Assembly: GCA_964624465.1 (NCBI GenBank)
Contig: CAZUZD010000069.1
Coordinates: forward strand, 1 to 22,859
Source of the DNA: CAZUZD01 sp964624465
GTDB taxonomy: Bacteria > Planctomycetota > Planctomycetia > Isosphaerales > Isosphaeraceae
Direction of reading: 5' to 3'
DNA length: 22,859 nt
In this document: positions 22,117-22,859 of the stretch, piece after piece
How the letters are laid out: each line of letters begins with the position of its first letter
Numbering within the stretch: the first letter of the stretch is position 1
Program-made: the position numbers and the translations under genes
Notes under the pieces: generated by a model
Told to the model about the DNA's origin: nothing
Database searches by the model: none
The model's input: the letters and a program-made list of their open reading frames with translations, nothing else

Positions 22117-22188
22117 CGGCACGAACTCCTGCGGCGTGGGGAGAGGCGGGCATCCGACCCAGGGGGGCGCAACCGCCCACCCGGGCGG

Positions 22189-22194
22189 ATCATA
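22189..22194 (-). promoter_or_regulatory. Candidate -10 element for the TIM-barrel gene
   Basis: TATGAT reads on the minus strand 73 bases before the ATG at 22116. GTGGCA lies 18 bp upstream of it, a poor match to a sigma-70 -35. Confidence 0.4.
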
Positions 22195-22220
22195 GACCGT
22201 GCCCGCCCGCCGTGCCACCC

Positions 22221-22237
22221 CGGGCTCTGCCGGCCCG
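22221..22237 (-). terminator. Short hairpin just after the der stop
   Basis: CGGGC (22221-22225) and GCCCG (22233-22237) form a 5-bp stem with a 7-nt loop directly after the der stop on the minus strand. It is weak and has no U-tract. Confidence 0.25.
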
Positions 22238-22238
22238 A

Positions 22239-22859
22239 TCAGTCGTCCAGGTCGGTGAGCAGGTCGTTGACCTCGCCGGCCAGGTCGAACCCGCTGTCGC
22301 CGGGGCCATAGCGGCCGCTGCTGGCGGTGCGGCTCTGCTCGGTTTCCTGCTCGCCCAGGTCGTAGTCGTCAGCCGCCTTCCGCTCGCCCGGCATGGCCTG
22401 CGACCGTGCCCGCAGGTACAGCTTGATCGGGATATCCCGGAACGGCAGCTTATCGCGGAAGACATTCATGAGGTAACGCTGGTAGGTCGCGTCGAACAGG
22501 CCGGGGCTGTTGACGAACAGGACGATCGTGGGAGGCTCGGTGCCGACCTGGGTGGCATAGTAGATCTTCGGGGTGCGGTTCTCGCGCATCGAGGGCGGGT
22601 GCGCGGCGACGGCCTCGCGGAGCACGCGGTTCAGGGTGCCGGTACTCACCCGCCGCGAGGCCTGCTTGAACATCGCCTGGGACAGGTTCAGGAGCGCCTT
22701 GACGTTCTTGCCCGTCTTGGCCGTGATGAACGCCAGCGGGGCGTAGGCCATGGTGCGGAACGAGTGCTGGACGGCGTAGGCGTACTTGCCCATGACATCC
22801 GGGGCGCCTTCGCTCTGCTCGAGCATCAGGTCCCACTTGTTCACGACGAAGATGCAGGG
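22239..22859 (-). CDS. der: GTPase Der (EngA), C-terminal part only
   Basis: Der is a double-domain GTPase needed for 50S ribosome assembly. Only the last 206 residues are in the window. They begin inside the second G domain at PCIFVVNKWDL, where NKWD is the G4 guanine-specificity motif. The G5-type ITAKTGKNV and SQAMFKQASRRV follow, then the KH-like domain: TLNRVLREAV, TPKIYYATQ, PPTIVLFVN and the RYLMNVFRDKLPFRDIPIKLYLR signature. A tail of roughly 55 residues, acidic and Gly/Ser-rich, extends past the usual end and finishes GEVNDLLTDLDD. The GTG at 22844 can look like a start, but the frame continues upstream with matching family sequence, so it is internal. The missing 5' part lies beyond 22859. 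Confidence 0.92.
   Translation of the reverse strand, partial: PCIFVVNKWDLMLEQSEGAPDVMGKYAYAVQHSFRTMAYAPLAFITAKTGKNVKALLNLSQAMFKQASRRVSTGTLNRVLREAVAAHPPSMRENRTPKIYYATQVGTEPPTIVLFVNSPGLFDATYQRYLMNVFRDKLPFRDIPIKLYLRARSQAMPGERKAADDYDLGEQETEQSRTASSGRYGPGDSGFDLAGEVNDLLTDLDD

Overview
The window looks like chromosomal DNA from a planctomycete, most likely the Isosphaeraceae/Gemmataceae side of the phylum; this is an inference. The reasons are very high GC, exported HEAT-like proteins of no known function, a giant WD40-only exported protein, a Tat-exported xylose-isomerase-like TIM-barrel protein, a phytanoyl-CoA-dioxygenase-like protein, and housekeeping genes scattered singly rather than in classical operons. 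No rRNA, tRNA, CRISPR array, insertion sequence, integrase or phage gene was seen. A run of 10 Ns at 13835-13844 marks an assembly join.

Left part (1-8277): a 3'-truncated purF on the minus strand diverges from proB on the plus strand across an intergenic region with a palindromic TATAAT box. proB runs convergently into a minus-strand run in transcription order phyH-like dioxygenase, comM (YifB-type AAA+ ATPase), and two tandem paralogous exported proteins with a HEAT-like plus STN-like architecture. The stop codons of proB and the last paralogue abut with no base between them.

Middle part (8278-13739): a zinc-ribbon membrane protein (minus) diverges from a YkgJ-type cysteine-cluster protein (plus), which converges on cysK (minus). 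Upstream of cysK on the same strand is a small Tyr/Pro-rich exported protein. A 521-bp gene-free region then separates these from plus-strand hemQ (chlorite-dismutase-family coproheme decarboxylase) and a zinc-ribbon/DUF2007-like protein. A small cupin on the minus strand closes this section.

Right part (13740-22859): after the N gap, which sits inside a long GC hairpin, comes an exported 913-aa protein made of 21 WD40 repeats, the right number for three seven-bladed propellers. A compact SprT-like metalloprotease (plus) converges on an exported Bcp/PrxQ-type peroxiredoxin (minus). A 969-aa polytopic membrane protein with a C-terminal TPR region (plus) overlaps convergently with a Tat-exported TIM-barrel protein (minus), and the C-terminal part of der (minus) runs off the end.

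The genes do not form one pathway. They are a mixture of core metabolism (PurF, ProB, CysK, HemQ), core ribosome assembly (Der), DNA or protein maintenance (ComM, SprT-like) and envelope proteins of unknown role. Several candidate promoters share a TTG-containing -35, 17-18 bp spacing and a T-A-rich -10, standing out as AT islands in GC-rich DNA. I did not find convincing evidence of a new multi-gene system; the most unusual items are the three-propeller protein, the tandem HEAT/STN paralogues and the TPR membrane protein.
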